From JADJSS01 sp964490845 (GTDB lineage Bacteria; Bacteroidota; Bacteroidia; Chitinophagales; JADIYW01): DNA of 64,000 nucleotides. Below are positions 6,787-16,194 of this stretch, one piece after another. The stretch spans positions 1 to 64,000 of the forward strand of contig CAZBED010000012.1 in the NCBI GenBank assembly GCA_964490845.1. Reading direction: 5' to 3'. A program made the position numbers and the translations under genes. Below the pieces are notes generated by a model. The model did no database searches, had not been told where the DNA came from, and saw only the letters and a list, made by a program, of their open reading frames with translations. Each line of letters begins with the position of its first letter. The first letter of the stretch is position 1.

Positions 6787-9700
6787 ATGTTTTCTTCATA
6801 TCGCTTATTGCGAAGCCGCCTACGGTCTTCTGAAAGCGTCATTTATATTGCCTTGTGCTGTTGTGCATTGAGTATAATGCCTCTGACATCCTATGCCCAG
6901 TTGAATGCCAATTTCAATATGAGTAAGGATAAAGGGTGTGCACCTCTGTATGTTACATTCACTAATACTTCTACCGGTTTTCCGGATAGTTGTTTTTGGG
7001 AATTGGGAATAAATGGTAACACATCCGACGAATGTAACCCGAGTGCTATCTTTAATCTTCCGGGCGTATACAATGTAAAACTGACCATCTACAAAGGCAA
7101 TCAGTCATCTACCGTAACTAAAACAGTAACGGTCTTTAAAGATCCGGTGTCTAATTTTGATGCTGCGCCGCGAACCGGCTGTGTACCGTTTAATGTGCAG
7201 TTTCAGGATTTGTCGACACCGGGAGATGCGCCTGTTATCAACTGGCTTTGGGATATGGGTGACGGAAGAACGGAAACCACACAGAATCCGTTGCATACTT
7301 ACACGTTTAGCGGCAACCTAACTGTATCACTTATTGTAACGGATGGTAACGGATGTAAGAATACGTTGACTGTAAGAGATTTTATCAAAAAAGCAACGGC
7401 GCCTGTTGTAGATTTTACCGTAAATAAAGCACAGACCTGTTTATTGCCCTTTAACGCGAATTTCCAAAGTACGGTAACCGCGCAATCAGCGGTAACGTAT
7501 TCCTGGAATTTTGGTAACGGCACAACATCCACTGCGCCGAATCCTACTGCCATTTATAACAGTGGCGGAGATTATACTGTTTCATTGTCTGTAAGAGATA
7601 TGAATAATTGCGTTACGACAAAAACTAAAGCCAATGCCGTTAAAATTGAAAAATTTACCTTGAACGCAAGCGTACCGTCGCCCATGTGTACGAATACCAC
7701 AGCTACCGCCAATGTTTCTTCCAACTATTTCCCTATTTTCTGTAATTGGGATTTCGGGGATGGCAGAACGTCATCCGCGGTGGCACCATCCATCAATTAT
7801 CCGTCTCCCGGCACCTATAATTTAAGTGTCAAAGCAACAAATCTGGAAGGATGCAGAGATTCCATGCAACAAACCATTGTGGTAAATCAGGCGCCGGTAG
7901 CTGATTTTACTGCTGATCAGACAAAATCCTGTAAACCCTATACCGTCAATTTTACCAATAACTCAGTAAACGGCAACACATACAAATGGATAATCAGCAG
8001 CCCGAACGGATTTTATACAACGGTTACAGATATGAACCCATCAGTGGCATTACCAAGAAATGGATATTATGATGTTAGTTTGATTGTTACTGCTGCTAAT
8101 GGATGTACAGACAGGACAGACAAACCACTGTATATCTGGATTGGCCCGGATCAGATGAATCCTGCCGCTGACAAAACGGAAGGCTGTATTCCGTTGAAAG
8201 TGCATTTTAATGCGAACCTGACTAATAACTGGACACCCAGAAGTATTAACTGGAATTTTGGAGACGGAACAACAGGCACCGGCCCCAATCCGGTTCATAC
8301 ATATACTACTACCGGTGATTATTATGTGAAAGTGAAAGTAATTTATGATGCACCCTGCGATTCACTGGAGGCCACTATTGGCCCCATTCATGCCGGAGAC
8401 AAAGTGCCATTTTCAGGAGTTATGGATTACGAAAAAGTATGTGTAAACCGTGAAATGGTAACCTATACGGCCAGTGGCGGCAGGCCCACTACTGAGTTTA
8501 TCTGGTTGTATGGTGATGGTTCCGGACAGGGCAGGAATACCACACATATCTATACTGTTCCTTCTCAACCCAGAAAATATATGGTGCAATTAATTGCCAT
8601 TAATAACACCTGCAGAGATACACTGGATGTACAGGAAATTTTTGTGGCGTATCCAAAGGCAAAATTTAATTATGTTTCCACCTGTAACAGCCAGACCGTG
8701 ACTTTTGAAAATTTGTCGGAAGGTCATACATCCGCTACCTGGATTTTTGGTGACGGTACCACGCTGACTACGATGGATGCAAACCTATCCCATACCTATC
8801 CGCCGAATGTGACAGAGGTGACAGCCTCTTTAGCTGTCTATAATGATTCCACCGGCTGCAGGGATACCTTGTCTAAAGTCATCAAATTTGCCAGTATTGA
8901 TTCATTCAAATATACTCTGACGCCGCAAAAAGGATGTGCTCCTTTGAAAGTATTGATGTCTGCTCCGAGTGACACCAGTGTTTTCAATTATATATGGGAG
9001 CTCGGAAATGGTGAGCGTGGTTTTGGTAATAATTATCTGGCGACTTACCCGGCTGAAGGACAGTTTGTGGTGAAAATGTTTGTTCGTTACAATAACGGAT
9101 GTCTGATTGCCTCCAACCAAAGAGATACCGTAACTGTGCTGAAAGCACACGCAGATTTTAATTTTGACAAAGCCAGCGGATGTGTTCCGGCAGGATTTAA
9201 TTTCAAAGACAGCAGTTACTCCAGCAGTTCACCGATAGTTTCTCATTCCTGGTTGTTTAATAACACGGCAACAGCCAGCGGTCCAACCGCATCCTACGTG
9301 TTTAACGCCTTAGGTACTTATTCCGTTAGGCTGACTGTTCAAAATCAGGATGGATGCCGGGATTCAATCACTAAGACGGTGACTGTGTCGGAAGTAAAAG
9401 CTGACTTTGATAAGGATATAAACGGAGTTTGTGCCGGTAAATCCATAAAATTCTTTAACCGTTCCAGCGCCAATGCGGTGTCCTATCTGTGGGATTTTGG
9501 TGATGGTACAACATCCACGGAACGGGAGCCCGTCCATGCATTTTCTCAGGAAAAAAATTATACTGTAAAATTGACGGTCTCAGATGGTAAAGGATGTGAA
9601 CAGACGATGACAAAAACAAATTTCGTTACGATTAAGAATATACATGTCAATTTCACGGCAAGCCCCACTTTTAAAACCTGTCCGGATTTGATTACAAACT

Positions 9701-11415
9701 TCCAGCTTCAGGCACCGGCGGGCATGCAGTTTAAAAATGTGTTCTGGGATTTTGGAAATGGCAATACCAGTGATGATAATAATAAAACCCCACAAGGAGT
9801 TTATACCCGATCCGATTCATTTGATGTAAAACTGATAGTGGTGGATACCAACAATTGCACCGATACTATTTTTAAACCGGATTACATAATTGTATCGGGA
9901 CCGCAGGGAAGTTTTTCTTTTTTTCCGGATTTTGGATGTGCTCCGTTTGACGTTACCTTCAGGGCACAATTCAAGAATACGACTACTACTATTTGGGATT
10001 TTGGAAACGGTGATACCCGTCTGGATAATACGCTAAACACCACCACTACCTATACATACAGAAGGGAAGGGGATTATACGCCAACACTGGTACTAAAGGA
10101 TAATTTTGGTTGTACTGTCAATATCGTATCTACTAAAAAAGTGAATGTTGCCCGGCTATATACCGCTTTTGGAGTGGATAAAGCCAATGTTTGTGATGGC
10201 TCCGGTGTGGTAAATATAAAGGACTCTATCTATTCGTCTCCCAATTCTCCGGTTAAAGAATATTACTGGACATTTACCGACTCACTGAACAGGACAACAA
10301 GAGGCATTGGTGACAGTTTTGTTCCGGTTGGCCCGGGATCTTACTGGATAAAATTTTACGCGGAAAACACATTTGGATGTAAAAGCAGGGATAGTGTAAA
10401 AGTGGGTGTTTACACCAGCCCTGTTTTGACAGCAATTAAAGATAAAGTGATATGCCGGGGAGAACAGATTCCGTTGCAAGTAACCGGAAATCCGACAGCT
10501 GTTTTATGGACGCCGTCCAATTCGTTGAATACACCTACGGGTACAGATGTGATAGCAAGGCCGGATACCACCACCACCTATATCATTAAAGCCTACCATC
10601 ATCCCCAATGCCCTGTTTTTGATACGGTAAAAGTGGAAGTGAAAACCAGGCTGAATGTAAGAGCATATCCTGATACCATTTTGTGTTTAGGCGATACGAT
10701 TCAACTGCATACGGAAGCGGAAAATACATCACTGAATATTACGAAGATTAGCTGGACACCTTCGCCGGCGCTATCGAGTATACATGACCCGAATCCGCTG
10801 GCATTTCCAAAATCATCCTCCACCTTTTATGCCGTCTTTGAAAACGGTGCCTGCCTCATGCAAAAATTGCCGGTGCAGGTGGATATAAAGCCACTGCCGA
10901 CTGTTACCGCCGGGGAAGATCATATCATTATTAAAGGTTCGGATGTACAGATAGATGCAACCTCACCAAATAATGTGTCATATGTCTGGAGTCCCGATTA
11001 TAAACTATCCTGTTTGGAATGCCAGACTCCGATGGCGTCGCCGGAAACAGATACCAGCTATGTGGTAACGGCCATCAATGAATTTGGCTGTAAGGCAAAG
11101 GATATCCTGACCATAAGAGTGATAGAAGATTGTTCCGGTAAAATGGTGTATGTCCCGAACACTTTCTCGCCGAATGGTGACGGTCAGAATGACGTACTCA
11201 GGGCATTAGGACCCGGAATTTCATCCGTCAAACAAATAAGGGTATTTAACCGCTGGGGACAATTAATTTTTGAAACCAATGACCCTGAGGTGGGCTGGGA
11301 CGGAACTTATAAAGGTATGCAGCTGAACCCCGGCGTATATATGTATTATATGGATGTGGAATGTATTAACGGACAAAGAACCATACGCAAGGGAGATGTA
11401 ACCTTATTGAGATAA
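6787..11415 (+). CDS. Giant PKD-repeat protein with T9SS type B (gliding-associated) C-terminal domain
   Basis: A 1542-residue secreted surface protein. A signal peptide occupies about 1-37 (cleavage after SYA). About 13-14 PKD-type beta-sandwich repeats of 80-95 residues follow, each marked by variants of WDFGDG or WNFGNG and a central YTVSLTV-type strand. Three more Ig-like repeats follow (TAVLWTPSNSL, KISWTPSPAL, SYVWSPDYKL). The last 85 residues (NTFSPNGDGQND, FNRWGQLIFE, GWDGTYKG, PGVYMYYM) form the C-terminal signal used by the type IX secretion system for type B cargo. The next gene is a PorP/SprF homologue, the usual genetic partner. Probable role is adhesion or an extracellular matrix component; no catalytic domain is visible. 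Confidence 0.93.
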   Translation: MFSSYRLLRSRLRSSESVIYIALCCCALSIMPLTSYAQLNANFNMSKDKGCAPLYVTFTNTSTGFPDSCFWELGINGNTSDECNPSAIFNLPGVYNVKLTIYKGNQSSTVTKTVTVFKDPVSNFDAAPRTGCVPFNVQFQDLSTPGDAPVINWLWDMGDGRTETTQNPLHTYTFSGNLTVSLIVTDGNGCKNTLTVRDFIKKATAPVVDFTVNKAQTCLLPFNANFQSTVTAQSAVTYSWNFGNGTTSTAPNPTAIYNSGGDYTVSLSVRDMNNCVTTKTKANAVKIEKFTLNASVPSPMCTNTTATANVSSNYFPIFCNWDFGDGRTSSAVAPSINYPSPGTYNLSVKATNLEGCRDSMQQTIVVNQAPVADFTADQTKSCKPYTVNFTNNSVNGNTYKWIISSPNGFYTTVTDMNPSVALPRNGYYDVSLIVTAANGCTDRTDKPLYIWIGPDQMNPAADKTEGCIPLKVHFNANLTNNWTPRSINWNFGDGTTGTGPNPVHTYTTTGDYYVKVKVIYDAPCDSLEATIGPIHAGDKVPFSGVMDYEKVCVNREMVTYTASGGRPTTEFIWLYGDGSGQGRNTTHIYTVPSQPRKYMVQLIAINNTCRDTLDVQEIFVAYPKAKFNYVSTCNSQTVTFENLSEGHTSATWIFGDGTTLTTMDANLSHTYPPNVTEVTASLAVYNDSTGCRDTLSKVIKFASIDSFKYTLTPQKGCAPLKVLMSAPSDTSVFNYIWELGNGERGFGNNYLATYPAEGQFVVKMFVRYNNGCLIASNQRDTVTVLKAHADFNFDKASGCVPAGFNFKDSSYSSSSPIVSHSWLFNNTATASGPTASYVFNALGTYSVRLTVQNQDGCRDSITKTVTVSEVKADFDKDINGVCAGKSIKFFNRSSANAVSYLWDFGDGTTSTEREPVHAFSQEKNYTVKLTVSDGKGCEQTMTKTNFVTIKNIHVNFTASPTFKTCPDLITNFQLQAPAGMQFKNVFWDFGNGNTSDDNNKTPQGVYTRSDSFDVKLIVVDTNNCTDTIFKPDYIIVSGPQGSFSFFPDFGCAPFDVTFRAQFKNTTTTIWDFGNGDTRLDNTLNTTTTYTYRREGDYTPTLVLKDNFGCTVNIVSTKKVNVARLYTAFGVDKANVCDGSGVVNIKDSIYSSPNSPVKEYYWTFTDSLNRTTRGIGDSFVPVGPGSYWIKFYAENTFGCKSRDSVKVGVYTSPVLTAIKDKVICRGEQIPLQVTGNPTAVLWTPSNSLNTPTGTDVIARPDTTTTYIIKAYHHPQCPVFDTVKVEVKTRLNVRAYPDTILCLGDTIQLHTEAENTSLNITKISWTPSPALSSIHDPNPLAFPKSSSTFYAVFENGACLMQKLPVQVDIKPLPTVTAGEDHIIIKGSDVQIDATSPNNVSYVWSPDYKLSCLECQTPMASPETDTSYVVTAINEFGCKAKDILTIRVIEDCSGKMVYVPNTFSPNGDGQNDVLRALGPGISSVKQIRVFNRWGQLIFETNDPEVGWDGTYKGMQLNPGVYMYYMDVECINGQRTIRKGDVTLLR

Positions 11416-11453
11416 AACAGAAACATATTTTTAAGACCCCAAAACCCAATAAA

Positions 11454-12482
11454 ATGAAACATTATATAACCTGGATTATGATCCTGCTCATAGGGTGGCG
11501 TGCACAGGCACAGGATATGCACTCTTCGCAGTTTTATGCTGTACCATCCAATATAAATCCCGCTTTCACAGGGTTCATGAATAACGATTACTATGTTGCG
11601 GCAACGTATAAAACCCAGTGGCGCAGTATTTCTACACCCTATCAGACGATAAGCGGGAATGCGGAACTTTCGCTGCTGAAAAATAAATTTCCTAATTCTA
11701 TTTTGGGTGTGGGAATAGCTGTTGTTCACGACAGAGCGGGTTCAACAAATTTCACCAATAATCAGGTGAATCTGAATGTATCGTTTTTGCAGGTGCTGGA
11801 TGTCAAACGGAATCATATAATTGGAGTGGGGTTTCAGAATGGCATTTCTATGCGAAAATTTGATTTTTCAAAAGCGACTTTTGAAAATCAGTTCAATGGA
11901 TTTGACGGCTTTGATCCGACATTGGACCCTCTGGAAAACGGGTTGCGAACCAGTCAGGTTGATTATAATCTGGGTATCGGCGGACTTTATTCTTTTGCAC
12001 CCAAAGAACATACTAATTTCTTTGCAGGCTTCTCAGCTTTCAATCTTACCCGCCCGAACGTATCTTTTTATATTGGTCAGGAAAATCGATTGTTTACCCG
12101 CTATGCGGCGTTTACCGGAGGAGAATTTATGCTCAAAAATAACTGGTCGATGCAGCCATCTTTTCTGTTTCAAAAACAAGGCCCGAATATGGAAATTGTT
12201 TTCGGCAGTTTTGCTCGATATGGTTGGTTTAAAAACAGGAAGGAAATGTTGGCGCTCAATTTCGGTGCATGGTATAGGGTAAACGATGCCTTGATTCCGG
12301 CTGTCAAACTGGAGTATAAAGGTTTCAACGTAACGTTTAATTATGATATTAATGTTTCTAAACTGACAAAAGTAAGCAGATTTAACGGCAGCGGAGAAAT
12401 ATCTATTTCGTATTCGGGAAGGTTATTTAAGGAGCGGGTGAAACCCGTTAAGCCGGTATTCTGTCCGTCGTTTGCATTTTAA
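11454..12482 (+). CDS. PorP/SprF-family T9SS outer-membrane partner protein
   Basis: A 342-residue beta-barrel-like protein with signal peptide (cleavage near AQAQ) and the family opening HSSQFYAVPSNINPAFTG at about 22-39. Alternating amphipathic strands and repeated NFGAWY- and GVGIAV-like segments fit an outer-membrane barrel. SprF in Flavobacterium is needed for secretion of the SprB adhesin, and type B CTD cargo is often encoded beside a PorP/SprF paralogue; that arrangement is seen here, 38 bp after the PKD protein. It is likely dedicated to that cargo. The 3' end overlaps the convergent acyltransferase gene by 35 bp. Confidence 0.9.
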   Translation: MKHYITWIMILLIGWRAQAQDMHSSQFYAVPSNINPAFTGFMNNDYYVAATYKTQWRSISTPYQTISGNAELSLLKNKFPNSILGVGIAVVHDRAGSTNFTNNQVNLNVSFLQVLDVKRNHIIGVGFQNGISMRKFDFSKATFENQFNGFDGFDPTLDPLENGLRTSQVDYNLGIGGLYSFAPKEHTNFFAGFSAFNLTRPNVSFYIGQENRLFTRYAAFTGGEFMLKNNWSMQPSFLFQKQGPNMEIVFGSFARYGWFKNRKEMLALNFGAWYRVNDALIPAVKLEYKGFNVTFNYDINVSKLTKVSRFNGSGEISISYSGRLFKERVKPVKPVFCPSFAF

Positions 12483-13239
12483 AAAAAGAGTCATGCCGGA
12501 GAAGATAGGCTTTCATAACCTCAAAGGTCTGTTGTTTCAATTCTTCCAGCTGATTAGACGATAAGCCCGTCGTTATTATTGGGGTTAGATGGGCGATTTC
12601 CAAGGTTCCGGGTTGCACCAGCAAGGTGTCAACCCGGTTAATTTTTCGGATATTGGTTAATACTACCGGCAGTATAGGCACCTGCGCTTCGATAGCCAGT
12701 TCAAAGGCGCCGTCGTAAAATGGAATGAGCGGATCTTTGGTTCTGTTGCGGGTACCTTCCGGAAAAATTAAAACGGAGATGCCTTGTCTCAGGTCATTCA
12801 GCATACGCACTTTGCTTTGATAGCGGGCTTCCTTGCTGCTTCTGTCTACCGGCAGGCACATCAGAGAAAATAATTGTCCCAGACCCGGAATCAATGTCAG
12901 TTCTCTTTTTACCAAAGGCTTGGCCGGAACACGCTGCCCGTAAGCTGTTGCCATCATATCGGCCGCATTCACATGGTTGACCACTACAACATATGTCTTG
13001 TTCTTATCGATATTTTCGAGGCCTCTTATTTTATAGCGCATTCCCACCAGTACCGACCAGATAAATAGCGCAGAACGGTTAATGATATAGACACCATTGA
13101 TTTGTTTTTTATACGGCACCAGTTTCAACATCAAATAGCCCATAGCCATGGGGATGGTCAGCAGCATAAAACTTACTACCGTCCAGATGCTATAAAAGAA
13201 TTTCAGGACTTTCAGCATTTTCAACTCTTTTTTAACCAA
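12448..13239 (-). CDS. plsC: 1-acyl-sn-glycerol-3-phosphate acyltransferase (PlsC family)
   Basis: Transfers an acyl chain to lysophosphatidic acid to form phosphatidic acid in membrane lipid synthesis. The catalytic motif HVNAAD (HX4D) is near residue 88, and the glycerophosphate-binding motif FPEGTRNR is near residue 160. An N-terminal hydrophobic hairpin anchors it in the inner membrane. Length of 263 is normal. The first codons could be ATG at 13239 or the Met at residue 8. It converges on the PorP/SprF gene with a 35-bp overlap. A fragment of an unrelated gene lies upstream. Specificity for lyso-PA over other lysolipids is not provable from sequence. Confidence 0.88.
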   Translation of the reverse strand: MVKKELKMLKVLKFFYSIWTVVSFMLLTIPMAMGYLMLKLVPYKKQINGVYIINRSALFIWSVLVGMRYKIRGLENIDKNKTYVVVVNHVNAADMMATAYGQRVPAKPLVKRELTLIPGLGQLFSLMCLPVDRSSKEARYQSKVRMLNDLRQGISVLIFPEGTRNRTKDPLIPFYDGAFELAIEAQVPILPVVLTNIRKINRVDTLLVQPGTLEIAHLTPIITTGLSSNQLEELKQQTFEVMKAYLLRHDSFFKMQTTDRIPA

Positions 13240-13287
13240 TTCTAAATTTACTAAAATTAATGGTTCATTTCTATATCTTAAAATGAG

Positions 13288-13497
13288 ATGTCATCGGAAT
13301 ATACCTTTCCGCATGGCAATCGAACAGCAAGTACGGTTGCATTCTCGAGTTATGGAAATTATACCGACTTCTGGTCAACGACAGAAAAGAGTGCAACGCA
13401 AGTCTGGGTATGTAATCTGGGTTTCAATTATGCCTCTTTACCGTCAGTATATAACGGAAAAAATTATGGGATATCTGTAAGGTGCCTTAAGGATTGA
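13288..13497 (+). pseudogene. C-terminal remnant of a FISUMP-domain (TIGR02145-type) secreted protein
   Basis: The 69 codons encode GNYTDFWSTTEKSATQVWV ... KNYGISVRCLKD, which matches the end of the Fibrobacter succinogenes major paralogous domain (FWSSTE ... SVRCVRD) very closely. That domain is normally about 170-200 residues and follows a signal peptide or lipobox. Here a stop codon lies shortly upstream (TAA at 13276-13284, read in frame) and no matching N-terminal part precedes it, because the acyltransferase gene occupies that side. It is therefore a leftover C-terminus after deletion or rearrangement. Expression as a peptide is unlikely. Confidence 0.7.
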
Positions 13498-13694
13498 TAC
13501 AGTTGACTTAATCGGGGAAACGCTAAAATACCCATCTATAATTGCCCTTTTGCAACATTTAATTAATAATTAACGTCTTGTGTATTTATTTGTTAAAGTT
13601 TATTTTAACTGAATATGTATTTTTGTTAGTTACGATTTTTATTAAGGTCGTATTCCGTATTTGCGGAACATAAATTGTAAATTGTACACCCATT
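13498..13694 (+). promoter_or_regulatory. Upstream region of the threonine operon
   Basis: About 200 bp without a gene. TATTTTTG at 13618-13625 fits the Bacteroidota -7 element TAnnTTTG, though no TTTG lies at the ideal distance. A small perfect hairpin TTCCG-TATTTG-CGGAA (13653-13668) lies between it and the thrA start. I looked for a Thr/Ile-rich leader peptide and found none, so attenuation of the his/trp kind is not visible here. Confidence 0.35.
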
Positions 13695-16160
13695 ATGAAA
13701 GTATTAAAATTTGGAGGATCTTCTGTAGGTTCTGTTGAAAATATTCAACGTATTATCGGAATTGTACAGAAAGAAAAAGATCAGGGAGAAGACGTCGTAT
13801 TGGTCTGTTCCGCATTCAGTAAAGTGACGGACCAGTTAATCAATGCGGGAAAACTGGCAGAAAAAAAAGACAATCAAACTTATCTGGAGATATTTGAAAG
13901 TTTCAAAGAACGCCACCGGATAGCTATAGAAGCATTGGTTACCGAAGCTGACGTTAAAAAAGAAATGCTGGAAGAGTTTGTCGAAAGCATGGAACGGGTG
14001 GAGGATATCCTGAAAGGAATTAACCTGCTGGGAGAACTATCGGATAAAACACTGGCTCAGTTAGTGTCTTATGGTGAGCGTTTCTCTTCTTTCATCGTAG
14101 CAGGAGCATTAAAGAGTTCTGGCCTTTACGGAATCTATGTAAATGCAACAAAACTGGTACGCACCGACTCCAACTTCCTTTCTGCAAAGGTCAACTTTGA
14201 TAAAACCAATAAAAATATCCTTGATTTCTTTGAGGCTATTCACGGTGTAGCGGTAGTTACCGGATTTATCGGCAGCGATGAATATGGAAATGTCACCACA
14301 TTAGGCCGCGGCGGATCAGATTATACGGCAGCTATCTTCGGTGCCGCACTTAAATCGGATGCTATCGAAATATGGACGGATGTAAACGGCGTATTAACAG
14401 CAGACCCGCGCCGGGTAGAACAGGCATTTACCATTCCAACCTTATCCTACAAAGAGGCGATGGAATTGTCCCATTTTGGTGCCAAGGTGATTTATCCGCC
14501 CAGCATACAGCCGGCATATATCAGAAATATTCCGTTGATCATAAAAAATACCTTTAATCCCGAACATCCTGGGACATTCGTATCAAAAGATTCCGGAAAA
14601 TCAAACAATGTCATAAAAGGTATTTCTTCCATTTCAGATATAGCCGTACTGCGTATGGAAGGTACCGGCATGATAGGGGTGGTGGGTATTGCTTCCCGTT
14701 TGTTCGGTTGCCTGTCCAGAGCCAGCATAAATATTATCTTCCTGACCCAAGGTTCTTCCGAACATTCCATATGTTTCGGGATTGTGCCGTCGGATATCAA
14801 AAAAGCACAAAAATCTGTGGAGGAAGAGTTCAAATATGAAATTCAGAATCGACAGATACAGCCACTGGTGGTAGAAACAGGAAATTCCATTATTGCCGTG
14901 ATTGGAGAGAATATGTCCAATGTGCCGGGTGTCTCCGCAAAGATGTTTAAAGCATTAGGGAAAAATGGTATTAATGTGAAAGCGATTGCGCAAGGTTCTT
15001 CCGAGCTGAATATCACCGCAGTGATTGACAGGCTAAATGAAGCAAAAGCACTGAATGCGCTGCACGAAATCTTTTTTGAGAGTGATGTACATTCCATCAA
15101 TGTCTTTCTGGTGGGGCCAACGGGATTGATAGGAAAAACATTATTGAAACAAATCAAGAATCAGTTTGAATATCTCAAAAAGGAAAAATCCATTCAGATT
15201 AACATCACCGGAATGATTAACTCCAAAAAGTCACTCATTAACAGCAATGGGATTGAGTTGGAAAATTGGGAGGCCATTCTGAATGAGAAAGGCGAAAAGT
15301 CCGACCTTGAAACCTTTACCAATAAAATGATTGACCTGAATTTTGCAAATACCGTTTTCATTGACTGTTCAGCCAGCAAAACGGTGGTAGAATTTTATGA
15401 GAAATTGTTGAAGAAAAGTATCTCTATCGTTACCCCAAACAAAATCGCGAATACGCTGAGCCAGGAAAAATATATCCGCCTGCGTGAACTCGCCAAGTTA
15501 TCCAATGCCCGTTTTATGTACGAAACGAATGTGGGTGCCGGATTACCGGTAATCGGAGTATTGCAGTCTCTGATGAATTCAGGGGATAAGATTTTAAAGA
15601 TAGAAGCGGTATTGTCCGGTACCCTGTCGTTTATATTTAATACCTATAAAGGAGACTTGAAGTTTTCGGATGTGGTGCTGGATGCAAAGGCAAAAGGATT
15701 TACGGAGCCCGACCCGCGTGATGATTTATCAGGACTGGATGTGGCCAGGAAGGCGCTGATACTTTCAAGGGATTCCGGTGTGCAGATGGAGCTGACAGAT
15801 ATCAAAGTGGAAAATCTGGTACCCGAAAATTTGAGAGAGGTGGATGTAAAATCATTTCTGGAAAAATTACCGGAGTTGGATGCGTCCTATGAAATCCTGA
15901 AAAAAGAAGCCGAAATCAAAGGAAATGTATTGCGCTATATGGCAGTCATAGAAGGGAATAAGGTGGAGATTGTTTTAAAACAGGTGGATAGCAAGCATCC
16001 TTTCTACAACCTGAGTGGAAGTGACAATATGATTGTGTTTACTACAGAACGTTATAAAAATAATCCTTTGGTGATTAAAGGCCCCGGAGCTGGTGCAGAG
16101 GTTACTGCGGCCGGTGTGTTTGCAGAAATTATCAGTATAGGAAATTATATGGCGAATTAG
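13695..16160 (+). CDS. thrA: Bifunctional aspartokinase / homoserine dehydrogenase
   Basis: Catalyses the first and third steps of the aspartate pathway: phosphorylation of aspartate and reduction of aspartate semialdehyde to homoserine. Kinase motifs are KFGGSSVGS at 4-12, FIGSDEYGNVTTLGRGGSDYTA near 200 and DPRRV near 240. Two ACT domains (about 315-460) include GSSEHSICFG and GSSELNITAV, implying allosteric control by threonine. The dehydrogenase begins near 468 (VFLVGPTGLIGK) and contains NVGAGLPVIG and GCAGGEV-like GPGAGAEVTAAGV at the C-terminus. The length of 821 is standard for the fused enzyme. It heads thrA-thrB-(small gene)-thrC. Confidence 0.96.
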   Translation: MKVLKFGGSSVGSVENIQRIIGIVQKEKDQGEDVVLVCSAFSKVTDQLINAGKLAEKKDNQTYLEIFESFKERHRIAIEALVTEADVKKEMLEEFVESMERVEDILKGINLLGELSDKTLAQLVSYGERFSSFIVAGALKSSGLYGIYVNATKLVRTDSNFLSAKVNFDKTNKNILDFFEAIHGVAVVTGFIGSDEYGNVTTLGRGGSDYTAAIFGAALKSDAIEIWTDVNGVLTADPRRVEQAFTIPTLSYKEAMELSHFGAKVIYPPSIQPAYIRNIPLIIKNTFNPEHPGTFVSKDSGKSNNVIKGISSISDIAVLRMEGTGMIGVVGIASRLFGCLSRASINIIFLTQGSSEHSICFGIVPSDIKKAQKSVEEEFKYEIQNRQIQPLVVETGNSIIAVIGENMSNVPGVSAKMFKALGKNGINVKAIAQGSSELNITAVIDRLNEAKALNALHEIFFESDVHSINVFLVGPTGLIGKTLLKQIKNQFEYLKKEKSIQINITGMINSKKSLINSNGIELENWEAILNEKGEKSDLETFTNKMIDLNFANTVFIDCSASKTVVEFYEKLLKKSISIVTPNKIANTLSQEKYIRLRELAKLSNARFMYETNVGAGLPVIGVLQSLMNSGDKILKIEAVLSGTLSFIFNTYKGDLKFSDVVLDAKAKGFTEPDPRDDLSGLDVARKALILSRDSGVQMELTDIKVENLVPENLREVDVKSFLEKLPELDASYEILKKEAEIKGNVLRYMAVIEGNKVEIVLKQVDSKHPFYNLSGSDNMIVFTTERYKNNPLVIKGPGAGAEVTAAGVFAEIISIGNYMAN

Positions 16161-16194
16161 GAATTTGGAGGAGATAAAATCTCAAATCTGTCTT

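Noticed and set aside
13283..13480. Alternative 65-codon frame over the FISUMP remnant
   Set aside because: It overlaps in another frame and has no domain; the frame at 13288-13497 shows the FISUMP signature.
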